Positions 8,293 to 16,511 are shown, numbered from the stretch's first letter. The stretch is DNA of 64,000 bases from SAR202 cluster bacterium bin87 (GCA_002238825.1 MPNC01000006.1:124001-188000); one strand, 5' to 3'. The notes: generated by a model from the sequence alone, not told the origin. Program-made: numbers and translations.

Positions 8293-8613
8293 GGGGTTCC
8301 CTAGCTGTGAGTCTATCTATAGGAATGGCTGGTGTGGGTGGCGGTATGGAAAGCCTAGGACCTGATGATAACGCAGTCGCGGCCAAGGGCTCAATCCAGA
8401 GAGAAGGTGGGCTGGGCAAGTGCAGTTGGGTGGTTTGCCGAAACCAACTCATTCATTTGCCGATGGGTTCCGCGCAATCACCGCTGCTTCGCTCGGGGCT
8501 ATTTCGTCCGCCTCGGCCACTTGTGCCCGGTGCATCCCGGCTGATAGGCTTTGACATAAGTCGACGAGCCCGCTTCATCCAGCAAAGAGTCGCGGGCCCG
8601 CCGGTGAGAGTGA
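8293..8613. other. Gene-free stretch upstream of the atypical tRNAs
   Basis: No reading frame here has coding character or a convincing ribosome binding site, and no repeat of the window's families was found. Confidence 0.5.
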
Positions 8614-8707
8614 GACGGTGTGGCTGAGGGGCCGAAAGCGTCCGTTTGCCTAGCGGATGGGATGGTAACGCATCCCCGCGCGGGTTCAAATCCCGCCACC
8701 GTCTCCA
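8614..8707 (+). tRNA. Atypical class II tRNA: serine-type body with GCC anticodon
   Basis: A 94-base cloverleaf with encoded CCA. Acceptor stem GACGGTG/CACCGTC (7 bp), TG at 8-9, a 3-bp D stem GCT/AGC around the GAGGGGCCGAA loop as in tRNA-Ser, an anticodon stem TCCGT/GCGGA, a long variable arm (GGGATG/CATCCC, 6 bp) and a 5-bp T stem with TTCAAAT. The anticodon loop reads TTGCCTA, which gives GCC, a glycine anticodon, with an unusual T at position 37. A single C-to-T change would give the serine anticodon GCT. It could be a true oddity, a decayed tRNA-Ser(GCT) or a sequencing variant. Confidence 0.65.
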
Positions 8708-8711
8708 ACGT

Positions 8712-8783
8712 GGGGGCGTCTTCTAAGGGGGAAGAAACCAGACTGTAAATCTGGGAATGCGGGTTCGAGACCCGTCGCCTCCA
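8712..8783 (+). tRNA. tRNA with GTA (Tyr) anticodon but class I shape
   Basis: Four bases after the previous tRNA. All stems pair: acceptor GGGGGCG/CGCCTCC, D stem TTCT/AGAA, anticodon stem CCAGA/TCTGG with loop CTGTAAA (anticodon GTA), T stem GCGGG/CCCGT. Discriminator A; CCA not encoded. The anticodon arm matches ordinary bacterial tRNA-Tyr, but the variable region is only four bases, whereas bacterial tRNA-Tyr normally carries a long variable arm. Confidence 0.7.
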
Positions 8784-8879
8784 CGCATCTACATCCTAAG
8801 GGGGGGATTACACCTTGGCAACCGAAAACGCAGGCGCAATTGCCCCAGCCGGTCCAGACGAAGGCCGAAGGAGGAGACC

Positions 8880-9518
8880 ATGATAGCGATGACCACAGCC
8901 GAAGACCTGAAACGGTTCTGGGACGAATGCGACCGGAGGGCGCGGCTACTGGAACAAGATCTCGCGGAGGTCAGGGCAGACATGGACGCCTGTGAGCGTC
9001 TATTGTCCCGTTACCGTCCGGACAGCAGGGCGGCCTCCGAGGTCGCACTCTTTCACGCTCATATCCTCCCGAGCCGAATGGCGGGTTGCCTGACACAGAT
9101 GGAGGCTTTCAAAGCAATTGCCCTCGACAGCGGCGGCGTCGTCAGGGTGGGCGAAGCGTCCCGGCTGGTGCATGCGGCCGGGCTGTCGAAAGGCAAGGCC
9201 AGCAGTATAGCGTCTAGCATGCCCAAGAGACTGAACGAGAGTGAGGAATGGGAATACCTTGAGCCAGGGACGTACCGGCTGCTCACCTTCAACGACGAAG
9301 CTGATACCGCGGAGGACCATACCGAGCCGGATGACGACCATGCCGATGCGAACATGGTACCTGTCGAGGGGGAATCGACCACCATCATCACTTCACCTTG
9401 CTCGCCCGCTCGACCATGGTCGCCCGACGCTTCCACAGTGGGGCGGCCAACAGGCACTCCACACACGCCTGCAGTGCCTCTGGATGAGTTACGCGTCAAC
9501 GGGAGAACTGCGCCCTGA
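8880..9518 (+). CDS. Hypothetical protein beside the integrase relic
   Basis: A 212-residue protein of no recognised family. The first ~60 residues (LKRFWDECDRRARLLEQDLAEVRADMDACERLL) are strongly helical and likely coiled-coil; residues ~80-135 (FKAIALDSGGVVRVGEASRLVHAAGLSKGKASSIASSMPKRL) look like a winged-helix or similar small domain; the tail is acidic then Pro/Thr/Ser-rich and probably disordered. AGGAGG sits eight bases before the ATG. It is bounded by two atypical tRNAs and, on the other strand, by the end of a decayed tyrosine recombinase, so it is probably accessory cargo of a former integrated element. The 3' end may have been altered by the deletion that damaged the integrase. Confidence 0.5.
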   Translation: MIAMTTAEDLKRFWDECDRRARLLEQDLAEVRADMDACERLLSRYRPDSRAASEVALFHAHILPSRMAGCLTQMEAFKAIALDSGGVVRVGEASRLVHAAGLSKGKASSIASSMPKRLNESEEWEYLEPGTYRLLTFNDEADTAEDHTEPDDDHADANMVPVEGESTTIITSPCSPARPWSPDASTVGRPTGTPHTPAVPLDELRVNGRTAP

Positions 9519-9967
9519 TGACCAACCTGCTACGCTCCGGTTGGGCCAAGCGGGTGATGCACCAGGCGGGGCGCCTTGGCGCCCTGTTTGGTGACGTGGG
9601 CGTAGGCCTGCGTGGTGGCTAAGCTGGTCCGGGGTCACCAGTGGGTCGTCGCCGCCCTCGAGCATGTGGGTCGCGCAGGTGTGTCGCAGCATGTGGGGGT
9701 GCATTCCACCGGCGAGGCCTGCCCTGGCGGCGTAATACCTCACGACGCCATCGATCGACTGATGGGACAGGCGACCTCCGTAACGGTTGAGCCAGAGCGC
9801 CGATTCTGTGAGATACACAGGTAACTGAGGACGGACGTCTACTTGGTAGCGGTACAGTGCTCTGTCGGCCGCGTACCCGTAGAGGATTTTGCGTTTCTTG
9901 GCACCGTTGCCGTGCGCTCGAACCTTGAGGCTGAGCCTATGTACATCGTCGGCCCTAAGTTTCTGCC
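9489..9967 (-). pseudogene. Decayed tyrosine recombinase (integrase) C-terminal part
   Basis: The minus strand encodes the catalytic half of a phage-type/Xer-like integrase with breaks. In one frame: RADDVHRLSLKVRAHGNGAKKRKILYGYA..., then the box-II HPHMLRHTCATHMLEGGDD. Just after GDDPLVTPDQ the frame shifts, and in the neighbouring frame the nucleophile segment LATTQAYAHVTKQGAKAPRL continues. About seven residues of the GH motif between these parts are missing, so a small deletion plus a frameshift inactivated the gene. The N-terminal half is absent before 9970, where the Na/Pi transporter gene ends. With the flanking tRNAs this points to an old integration site. Confidence 0.75.
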
Positions 9968-9971
9968 GTCC

Positions 9972-11570
9972 TTAAATCGCAACCGCCGCCGCCTCCCTTC
10001 TCTCGCCCTGGAAGTCGCGGGTTAGCTGGGCGAGGAGGAAGAAGATGTTTTCGACGGCGTTGGTGGCTTCGACGATGATGCGGTGGCGGCCGTCGTCTTC
10101 CTCGGGGGACATGGCCAGGTAGCGGGCGCGCACATCCTGCATCAGGCTGCGGCGGTCTCCCATCACCTGCTGGACGAAGGCCCAGGAGTCGGGGTCGTCC
10201 TCCTCCAGGGCGTCGAGGAAGATGAGCAGGGCAGCGTCGGTGCCCTCGACCACGCTGATCTGGAAGGTCTCCAGCATGTCGTCTTCGGGCAGGTTGCGGA
10301 GCAGGTCGGGCAGCGTGGAGAACTGCTCCTCCAGCCAGGTGATCAGCTTCTGACGGCTCAGCACGGCGTTGCGCCGTTCGCTGTCCTGCCCCGGGTTGCG
10401 CTGCCCCAGCTCGGCCAGGAACTCGTCGATGCGGGAGTTGACCTGAAGCGTGGACTGGCGGACGGCGCCCAGGGGCAGTCCCATGCGCGCCTGCTCCAGG
10501 TATTCGGAGAACCGGCCCAGCACGCGCTTCTGCTCCAGGTGGGCCAGGTCCAGGGCGGTGGTCACGTCGTCGATGGCCAGGTCGTGAATGAATTGGGGCC
10601 GCGACCTTTCCTCCTCAGCGCTGGCCGGCCAGATGCGGGCGAAGAGCCGCATGGTCCAGCCCGGCGCGGACAGCACCACGATGCGCGACGGCATCCCGAA
10701 GACGATCACCGCCAGCGCCATCTGCGGGCCCAGGCCAATGTCCGGCCAAGTCACCAGGGCCTTCACCAGCGGCACCTGCGCGTACACCTCTATATATAGG
10801 AGGATCACCAGGATGATCGCGGAGAAGAAGACCTGGAATGCCCAGAACATGCCCAGCTGACGGGCGGTACCGCTCAGTCCCGACGAGACCACGATGACGC
10901 TGATGGCCAGCCCCACGTAGGAGCCGTAGATGTACATCAGCACCTGCTCCACGCCCACCAGTTGGGCGGCGGCCAGCCCGATGCCGAAGGCCACCACGGG
11001 CACCAGCGCCTGCACGATGAACGTCAGCAGCGCGCCCAGGATGAAGGACAGCAGGATGGACTCCGCGGAGATCTCCAGGCCGGCCTGGAACCAGGCCTGG
11101 TCGGACAGCGGCTGCGCTGACTCCTTAATAAGGACGAGACCGAAGAGCAGCGCCGCCACGCCGAAGAGCATGGCGCCGGCCTCGCGGTAATTGCCCCGCT
11201 GCAGCCGCGTGACGATAAGCCCGCCGATGCCAATGCCGTAAAGCGCGGCGACGCGGATGTCCACCGTCACGATGAACAGGATCAGGCCGACGCCCATCTG
11301 CGCGCCCAGGGCGATGGGATAGCCCTGCTTGGGCGAGATCAGCCCCGACCGCAGCATGCTGATGGTGATGAACGTGACCGCCGGCGAGGATTGGGTGATG
11401 GCGCCGGCCATGGTGCCCCAGCCGAAGGCGGCGAAGCGGTTGTCGGCCAGGCGGCTGGCCAGCACCCGAAGGCGCGGCCCCACCACCGTCTTGAGGTTCT
11501 CGGAGAGGAGCCACATCCCGAAGAACAGCAGCCCAACGCCGCCGAGGATGCCGCCGAATACTGCAATCAT
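9972..11570 (-). CDS. Na/Pi cotransporter family protein with PhoU-like C-terminus
   Basis: A 532-residue membrane protein of the NptA/YjbB-like Na/Pi-cotransporter family. The N-terminal ~300 residues hold 8-9 hydrophobic segments, with the family signature AGAITQSSPAVTFITISML near residue 60. The last ~200 residues (from about RSRPQFIHDLAIDDVTTALD) are helical and resemble PhoU-like regulatory domains. Family members import phosphate or act in phosphate homeostasis. The second QSS motif expected in the inverted repeat is degenerate here (IVQALVPVVAFGIG). The gene stands alone; its 3' end abuts the integrase relic. Confidence 0.85.
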   Translation of the reverse strand: MIAVFGGILGGVGLLFFGMWLLSENLKTVVGPRLRVLASRLADNRFAAFGWGTMAGAITQSSPAVTFITISMLRSGLISPKQGYPIALGAQMGVGLILFIVTVDIRVAALYGIGIGGLIVTRLQRGNYREAGAMLFGVAALLFGLVLIKESAQPLSDQAWFQAGLEISAESILLSFILGALLTFIVQALVPVVAFGIGLAAAQLVGVEQVLMYIYGSYVGLAISVIVVSSGLSGTARQLGMFWAFQVFFSAIILVILLYIEVYAQVPLVKALVTWPDIGLGPQMALAVIVFGMPSRIVVLSAPGWTMRLFARIWPASAEEERSRPQFIHDLAIDDVTTALDLAHLEQKRVLGRFSEYLEQARMGLPLGAVRQSTLQVNSRIDEFLAELGQRNPGQDSERRNAVLSRQKLITWLEEQFSTLPDLLRNLPEDDMLETFQISVVEGTDAALLIFLDALEEDDPDSWAFVQQVMGDRRSLMQDVRARYLAMSPEEDDGRHRIIVEATNAVENIFFLLAQLTRDFQGERREAAAVAI

Positions 11571-11880
11571 GCGTCGCTCCCTGGCCGTCGCCCCTGTGGG
11601 GAGACGATGGGCCCTGAGATGAGGCTGGCCGAAAATCGGCGCCAGCCGGCATTATCAGGCCGGCCGGGAGGATATTCAACCCGGAGATTATCTACTACAC
11701 ATACCCGTCGTTACTCCGGTACTCAACAGTGTTCGCCGGTAGCACGATAATGGGTAATAGTCACGCGGTTACAGACGGCCCGTCCCTCCGCGGAACCTCG
11801 GGCAGGTTGCGCTTCCCCGACTTCGCCGTATCCAGCCTATCATCGTTAAATCAATTCAAATTAGCCGATTTATGGGTAAA

Positions 11881-11909
11881 TTGTAATTCATCTAATTTCA
11901 CTATATGCT
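11881..11909 (+). promoter_or_regulatory. Possible promoter of the AAA ATPase gene
   Basis: An AT-rich island (about 11830-11915) in otherwise GC-rich DNA. TTGTAA at 11881-11886 and TATGCT at 11904-11909 are 17 bases apart and could be -35 and -10 elements. The -10 ends seven bases before the ATG and no ribosome binding site is visible, which would fit a leaderless transcript. Confidence 0.35.
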
Positions 11910-11915
11910 ATTGGT

Positions 11916-13103
11916 ATGGATCCAATTCGCAACCCGTACGCTCCGGGCGCAGGTTCTCCGCCGCCGGAATTGGCCGGCCGCGATACCATCCGTTCCGCTG
12001 CGCACATTACGCTGGAACGTGCGAGGATCGGGCGTCCCAGCAAGAGCCTGCTCATGGTCGGCTTGCGTGGTGTCGGGAAAACTGTGTTGCTGGAGCGCAT
12101 CCGCCAGGACGCGGAGGCGTCAGGGGTCTATACACTCAGCATCGAATCTCCAGAGAATAGATCGCTGCCGGCGCTGCTCGCTCCCGCACTGCGCGTGGCG
12201 CTACTCAGGCTATCCAGGAAAGAATCTGCCAGGGATAAAGCCAATCGAGCACTTCGTGGATTGGCCGGCCTGGTCGGCGCCATGAAGGTGAAGTACCACG
12301 ACATCGAGGTGGCGCTGGACATCTCTCCCGAGCCGGGGTTGGCGGATAACGGGGACTTGGAAATCGACCTGCAAGCACTGTTCGAAGTGGTAGGGGCAGC
12401 AGCGGCCGACGACGACTCTTGCCTGGCCATCTTCATTGATGAGTTGCAATACGTCAAAGAGGATGAACTGGCCGCGCTGATCACAGCATTGCATCGCACA
12501 TCGCAACGGAGCTTGCCCGTGGTCATGCTGGGAGCCGGCCTGCCCCAGGTCCGCGGGCGCATGGGTCAAGCCAAATCTTACGCCGAACGGCTTTTTGATT
12601 TCCCCGAAATAGGGGCGTTGACGCCCGACGACGCGCGGGTCGCCATTGCCAAGCCCGCGATGGACGAAGGTGTGATGATCGACGATGCGGCCTTGGACGC
12701 GGTAATCACACAGACACGGTGCTATCCCTATTTCCTGCAGGAATGGGGCAAACACCTGTGGGATGTGGCCGAGGCTTCTCCCTTTACACTCGACCATGTT
12801 CACGTGGCCGCTAAACAAGCGATTGCCGCCCTGGATCAAAGTTTTTTCCTGGTGAGGTTCGACCGTCTCACGCCGTTGGAGAAGCGCTACGTGCGCGCCA
12901 TGGCGCAATTGGGGGCCGGCCCGCACCGTTCGGGCGACATTGCCAACGAACTGAACCGGTCGGTCAGTTCCCTCGCGCCCACCCGCGCCCAGTTGATCAA
13001 CAAGGGTATGATCTGGAGCCCCAGCCACGGGGACACCGCATTTACCGTCCCCATGTTCGACGCTTTCATGATGCGCATCATGCCAGGCGACGATTGGCAA
13101 TAA
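11916..13103 (+). CDS. AAA/STAND-like ATP-binding protein with C-terminal winged helix
   Basis: A 395-residue P-loop ATPase. Walker A is GLRGVGKT (residues ~49-56), Walker B is CLAIFIDELQ (~169-178), and a sensor-like VVMLGAGLPQ follows. The C-terminal ~90 residues (LTPLEKRYVRAMAQLGAG...RSGDIANELNRSVSSLAPTRAQLINKGMI) look like a winged-helix DNA-binding domain. This layout is common in archaeal-type and Chloroflexi AAA proteins of unknown function, some associated with mobile elements. It has its own AT-rich upstream region and converges on the phage portal gene, so it may be the far edge of the inserted phage segment. Confidence 0.8.
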   Translation: MDPIRNPYAPGAGSPPPELAGRDTIRSAAHITLERARIGRPSKSLLMVGLRGVGKTVLLERIRQDAEASGVYTLSIESPENRSLPALLAPALRVALLRLSRKESARDKANRALRGLAGLVGAMKVKYHDIEVALDISPEPGLADNGDLEIDLQALFEVVGAAAADDDSCLAIFIDELQYVKEDELAALITALHRTSQRSLPVVMLGAGLPQVRGRMGQAKSYAERLFDFPEIGALTPDDARVAIAKPAMDEGVMIDDAALDAVITQTRCYPYFLQEWGKHLWDVAEASPFTLDHVHVAAKQAIAALDQSFFLVRFDRLTPLEKRYVRAMAQLGAGPHRSGDIANELNRSVSSLAPTRAQLINKGMIWSPSHGDTAFTVPMFDAFMMRIMPGDDWQ

Positions 13104-13136
13104 TTGAACGACCGCTTCTGCCGTTAGTCGGCGCCA

Positions 13137-14390
13137 TCATTGGCCGCCGGCCGGCCCGTCGCCCCACGGCACCTCGGGCAGGTTGCGTTCCCGGCGCACC
13201 TCGTTGATGGTGAGCACGCCCCGATCCAGCAGGGCCGACTCCCGCTGCACCCGGTTGTTCTCGTCCTCCTGCAGTGCCTCGATGGTGGACAGGTCGAACT
13301 CCACTGACAGTTGCGGGTAGCCGAGGCGGGGCAGCAGCATCCGGTTCAGTTGTTCCTCCAGGAACCGCACCTCCGGCACGACGGTGTTGCGCCAGAACAT
13401 GCGCTCCGACGCCTGCACGTTGGCGTAGGTGGCCCGCTCGAAGTCGCCCAGCAGCAGCTTGGGCACACCGTAGGTGCGGCTAACCTCCTCCAGGCTCCAG
13501 CGCAGGCCCTGGATGAAGTCGATGTCCCGGTGAGACAGGCCCAGGGTCTTTACGTCCCGCACCTCGGACGCCACCGCCGGCCGGTTGGCGTTAGCCGACC
13601 CCCGGTAGCGCATCTCCCAGCGGGTGTAGAACTCCTCCAGCTCCGTCTCGTTCATCTCCTCGTTGGTCAGCAGCAGGAAGTCCGGACGCGCCGAGTTGCG
13701 CAGCAGGTGCCGGTTGAAGCGCAGCCCCTCATGGCCCATGTCGGCGGAGAGCCGCGCCGGCGCCAGGGGCGACAGTCCGGCCAGCTCCTCCAGCGGGTTG
13801 AAATAGCGCAGCCACACGATCTCGTCGGGCGTGTAGGCCACCGGCTCGGCGACCCCGCGGTACACGAACCCCCGCACGTAGCGCTGCCGGTCCGGGATGA
13901 CGGCCACGCGGTCGGGACGCAGGGGCCACAGCTCCGGCTGGCCGTCCGCGTCGCGTTCGATGGCCCAGAAGGCCGCGCCCCACAGGCACAGGTGGGTCTC
14001 GGTTGCCCGCCACAGGTCGGCGCGGGTGTGCCACGGGTTCACCCGGTCCAGCAGGCGCGCCGCCGGATGCGACATCTCGACGGGCGTCCGGCGCCCTCCG
14101 GACTCGCCGGTACGATACACCCGCAGCGGCGGGCGGGTCAGGGCGTCGGCCCGCAGTTTGATGGCCGCGTATACCGAGGGCGACGTCGCCATGTACCGCC
14201 CGTACTCCGGCCGCGCCCAGCCGCCGCCGGTATCCGGAGCCAGGCCAGCCAGCCTATCGTCGGCCGGCAGCCGGTCCGCCAGCGCCGCGCGCGAGCCCTT
14301 GCTGATCGTGGCCGGCTGCACCGCCCTGGAGTCCGCACCGCTGCGTCGCGGTAGCCGAACCGCGTTCAGCATCTTGCCCAGTTTTGCCAT
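13137..14390 (-). CDS. HK97-type phage portal protein
   Basis: A 417-residue portal protein: the dodecameric ring through which DNA enters the capsid. Seen directly are SVYAAIKLRADALTRPPLRVYR, the RVNPWHTRADLWRATETHL segment, EIVWLRYFNPLEELAGLSPLAPARL, and the helical stretch near LEEVSRTYGVPKLLLGDFERATYANVQASERMFWRNTVVP, all typical of the HK97 portal family. The start at MAKLGKMLNAVRLP is backed by GAGGAG upstream; the longer frame to 14471 runs into a repeat element. It follows the terminase gene in the usual phage order, but no protease or capsid gene comes next. Confidence 0.9.
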   Translation of the reverse strand: MAKLGKMLNAVRLPRRSGADSRAVQPATISKGSRAALADRLPADDRLAGLAPDTGGGWARPEYGRYMATSPSVYAAIKLRADALTRPPLRVYRTGESGGRRTPVEMSHPAARLLDRVNPWHTRADLWRATETHLCLWGAAFWAIERDADGQPELWPLRPDRVAVIPDRQRYVRGFVYRGVAEPVAYTPDEIVWLRYFNPLEELAGLSPLAPARLSADMGHEGLRFNRHLLRNSARPDFLLLTNEEMNETELEEFYTRWEMRYRGSANANRPAVASEVRDVKTLGLSHRDIDFIQGLRWSLEEVSRTYGVPKLLLGDFERATYANVQASERMFWRNTVVPEVRFLEEQLNRMLLPRLGYPQLSVEFDLSTIEALQEDENNRVQRESALLDRGVLTINEVRRERNLPEVPWGDGPAGGQ

Positions 14391-14417
14391 GTCGTATTTC
14401 TCCTCATTGAATAGGGT

Positions 14418-14507
14418 GTCATTGCGAGGCGTTTGCGCCGTGGCAATCCCGTTACCAGAGGGACGTCCCAAGCCCGAACGGGATTGCCGCGCTGCGCTCG
14501 CAATGAC
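14418..14507. repeat. Family A palindromic repeat between terL and portal
   Basis: GTCATTGCGAGG at the left and CTCGCAATGAC at the right frame about 90 bases that also contain the internal GGCAATCCCGTT / AACGGGATTGCC inverted pair. The element belongs to the dispersed family A described in the findings and here sits in the short gap between the two phage genes. Confidence 0.8.
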
Positions 14508-14523
14508 AGGGTGGTTCGGTCTA

Positions 14524-15996
14524 TTAAAGGAACAGGTCCCGCATCCAGCGCGGGTGTTCGGTCGTGGCGCCGGTGTCCAGGAAGGCCAGCATGAGGGCGT
14601 CGGCCTTGTCCGGCGACGGGAGCCCGCGACTCTTCATGCTCTCCTTGCTTTCCATCAGCACCTTGCCCCGGCTGTTGTAGCGGTAGCGCAGCGAGGTCAG
14701 TTCGGCGATCAGCTCCGGGTCGTGGGGGATGCGGATGGCATGGTCGCGGAACCGCCGCGCCAGGGTCCAGTACCCCTCCGCCCGCAGGTTGGCGCAGACC
14801 ATCTCCTCGCGCACCGGCGCGCCGGACCCGTTGAACCCGTACACGGCGAATCCCTGCTCCCGCAGGATGTCCACCACGCCGGCGCCGAGGCCGGTTTCGT
14901 CCACGTTCACCTGCTGCGGATGATTGTCCCGCGCCGACGCCACGATCTGGCCCGTCAGCGCCGTGGTGGGGAACCCGTGGTACACCCGCACGTCCACCAC
15001 CACGTCGCCGCGCCGCACCATGATCACGCTGCGGTCGACGCCGAACCGGGCCACGTCCACGCCCAGCGTCACCGGCTCGTACGCGCCCGTCGCCGCCGGT
15101 ACCTCGCCCACGGGATAGGTCGCGTCGTCGATGTCGGAGATGGCGATCAGGTTGTCCTCGCCGCGGTCCGGAAACTCGCCCAGGATCCGCGCCCGGAACA
15201 TCTCGCTGCCCTCGCCCCACATCTGCCGCCGCTCCTCCACCCACGCCGGCGTGGTCAGGCCGGGGAAGGCGATTTCACCCGCCGCCACATTGGGCGACTC
15301 CAGGGCCGACATGGTGATGGTCTCGTAGATCCCGCGCTCCCGGTGGAAGGCCCGGTGGAACCCGCCCGAGGTGGTCGTCGGGTTGCCGATGAGCAGCAGG
15401 GTTGGGTTGGCCGAGGTCATCACCGACTCCACCGCCTCGTAGATGGGCTCGGCGACGCCCTCGGCCTCGTCCACCACCACGAACATGTTCTCGCAGTGGA
15501 AGCCCTGGAACTGGTCGGCGTCGCTGGCCGACAAGCCCAGGGCGTAGCGGCCCTCCGCCACCTCCCACCGGGTGTCCAGCATGGTCCCGCCCAGCGTGTC
15601 GGATGCGTTGCGGTAGAGCCGGTGGATCTGACGCCAAAGCACGTGGCGCACCTGCCGAAACGTCGGCGCGGTGCTGAGCACGATGGCCGGGTCGTGGGCG
15701 TGGACGTACCACAGCACGGCCACGGCGGCGGTGAAGTCCTTGCCCAGGCCGTTGCCCGACTTCACCGCCACCCGACGCCGGCGCTCCACCGCCCGCAGCA
15801 CCTCCTCCTGCTTGCTCCACAGCGTCACGCCCAGAGTGTCCGACGCGAACCGCACCGGACCGCTGTCTGAAGCAGGATTCTCAGGGTTGCGGGATTTCCC
15901 GGATTGGCAAAAATCCGGTGAATCCTCGAATCCGGCAAATCCTGCTTCAGACGATTTTGAGACGGCTGCAGCAACGTCCGTCCCATCCCGCCCCAC
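14524..15996 (-). CDS. Phage terminase large subunit
   Basis: A 490-residue terminase ATPase/nuclease. Walker A-like SGNGLGKD lies near residues 77-84, Walker B VVVDEAEG near 170, and the RNase H-like nuclease carries GVDVARFGVDRS near 308, DETGLGAGVVD and the C-terminal KADALMLAF acidic residue. The GTG start overlaps the stop of the upstream zinc-ribbon gene (TAGTG), which indicates translational coupling; the much longer frame to 16347 would overlap that gene entirely. Residues ~11-45 are encoded by an inserted repeat element (15866-15953), so the N-terminus is non-native. No small terminase subunit was recognised. Confidence 0.88.
   Translation of the reverse strand: MGRDGTDVAAAVSKSSEAGFAGFEDSPDFCQSGKSRNPENPASDSGPVRFASDTLGVTLWSKQEEVLRAVERRRRVAVKSGNGLGKDFTAAVAVLWYVHAHDPAIVLSTAPTFRQVRHVLWRQIHRLYRNASDTLGGTMLDTRWEVAEGRYALGLSASDADQFQGFHCENMFVVVDEAEGVAEPIYEAVESVMTSANPTLLLIGNPTTTSGGFHRAFHRERGIYETITMSALESPNVAAGEIAFPGLTTPAWVEERRQMWGEGSEMFRARILGEFPDRGEDNLIAISDIDDATYPVGEVPAATGAYEPVTLGVDVARFGVDRSVIMVRRGDVVVDVRVYHGFPTTALTGQIVASARDNHPQQVNVDETGLGAGVVDILREQGFAVYGFNGSGAPVREEMVCANLRAEGYWTLARRFRDHAIRIPHDPELIAELTSLRYRYNSRGKVLMESKESMKSRGLPSPDKADALMLAFLDTGATTEHPRWMRDLFL
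15866..15953. repeat. Inverted-repeat element inserted in the terL 5' region
   Basis: Perfect 15-base arms (GTCTGAAGCAGGATT and its complement) bound about 58 bases that hold a second imperfect inverted pair around GGATTTCCCGGATT. The element reads through in frame as terminase residues. Confidence 0.75.
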
Positions 15997-16262
15997 TAAC
16001 GGGAGCGAGCCGTGGGGGCCGAGCCCGCGCCGGAGCCGGAGCCCGGCCGGCGTCGCACCGCGGCCACCGACGCCAGCCGGCGCCGCGCCTCCTCGGGGTT
16101 GATCGGCGTCGCGGCCGGCTGCACGTTGGCGCCGTCGCCGTGCCCGGCCGGCGGGCTGAACAGGAACCCGCAGTCCAGGCAGCGATACACCGTATGGTCT
16201 TCCCCGTCCAGTCGGGCCAGTTCCAGCAGTCGGTCGGAGTTGCAACGTCGACAGATCAACAC
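15996..16262 (-). CDS. Small zinc-ribbon phage protein
   Basis: An 88-residue protein beginning MLICRRCNSDRLLELARL and continuing with YRCLDCGFLF, so two CxxC pairs (C4-C7 and C29-C32) form a treble-clef/zinc-ribbon. The rest is an Ala/Pro/Arg tail ending in PTARSR. Similar short zinc ribbons often precede terminase genes in phages. Its stop codon overlaps the terminase GTG start. Exact role unknown. Confidence 0.72.
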   Translation of the reverse strand: MLICRRCNSDRLLELARLDGEDHTVYRCLDCGFLFSPPAGHGDGANVQPAATPINPEEARRRLASVAAVRRRPGSGSGAGSAPTARSR

Positions 16263-16373
16263 TATTCACCTCTTTCTCGTGGCCGGAAATTGCGAATTGA
16301 GCGGGCCACACCCCACCAATGTATAGAACACACGTTCCATACGTCAACAGAGTCGTGTCACCAAAAAATCTTC

Positions 16374-16508
16374 CCTGAGTTACCCCGTCATGCCTGAGTT
16401 ACCCCGTCATGCCTGAGTTACCCCGTCATGCCTGAGTTACCCCGTCATGCCTGAGTTACCCCGTCATGCCTGAGTTACCCCGTCATGCCTGAGTTACCCC
16501 GTCATGCC
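16374..16508. repeat. Seven-copy 19-bp tandem repeat
   Basis: The unit CCTGAGTTACCCCGTCATG is repeated seven times without visible change. The array ends in a GTCATTCCTGCGAAAGCAGG palindromic repeat (family B), whose first bases resemble the end of the unit, suggesting the array grew by slippage from a family B edge. Confidence 0.92.
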
Positions 16509-16511
16509 TGA

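Noticed and set aside
8757..8879. Longer version of the 8880-9518 protein starting at 8757
   Set aside because: The extension would be translated from the end of a tRNA; the ATG at 8880 has an AGGAGG site.
9612..9824. Plus-strand ORF opposite the integrase relic
   Set aside because: Shadow of the recombinase sequence, which has identifiable motifs on the minus strand.
14524..16347. 607-codon version of the terminase starting at 16347
   Set aside because: It would completely overlap the zinc-ribbon gene and its N-terminus is Arg/Pro low complexity; the TAGTG overlap supports the GTG at 15996.
16374..16508. CRISPR-like array
   Set aside because: The 19-bp units are directly contiguous with no spacers, and no cas genes are present.
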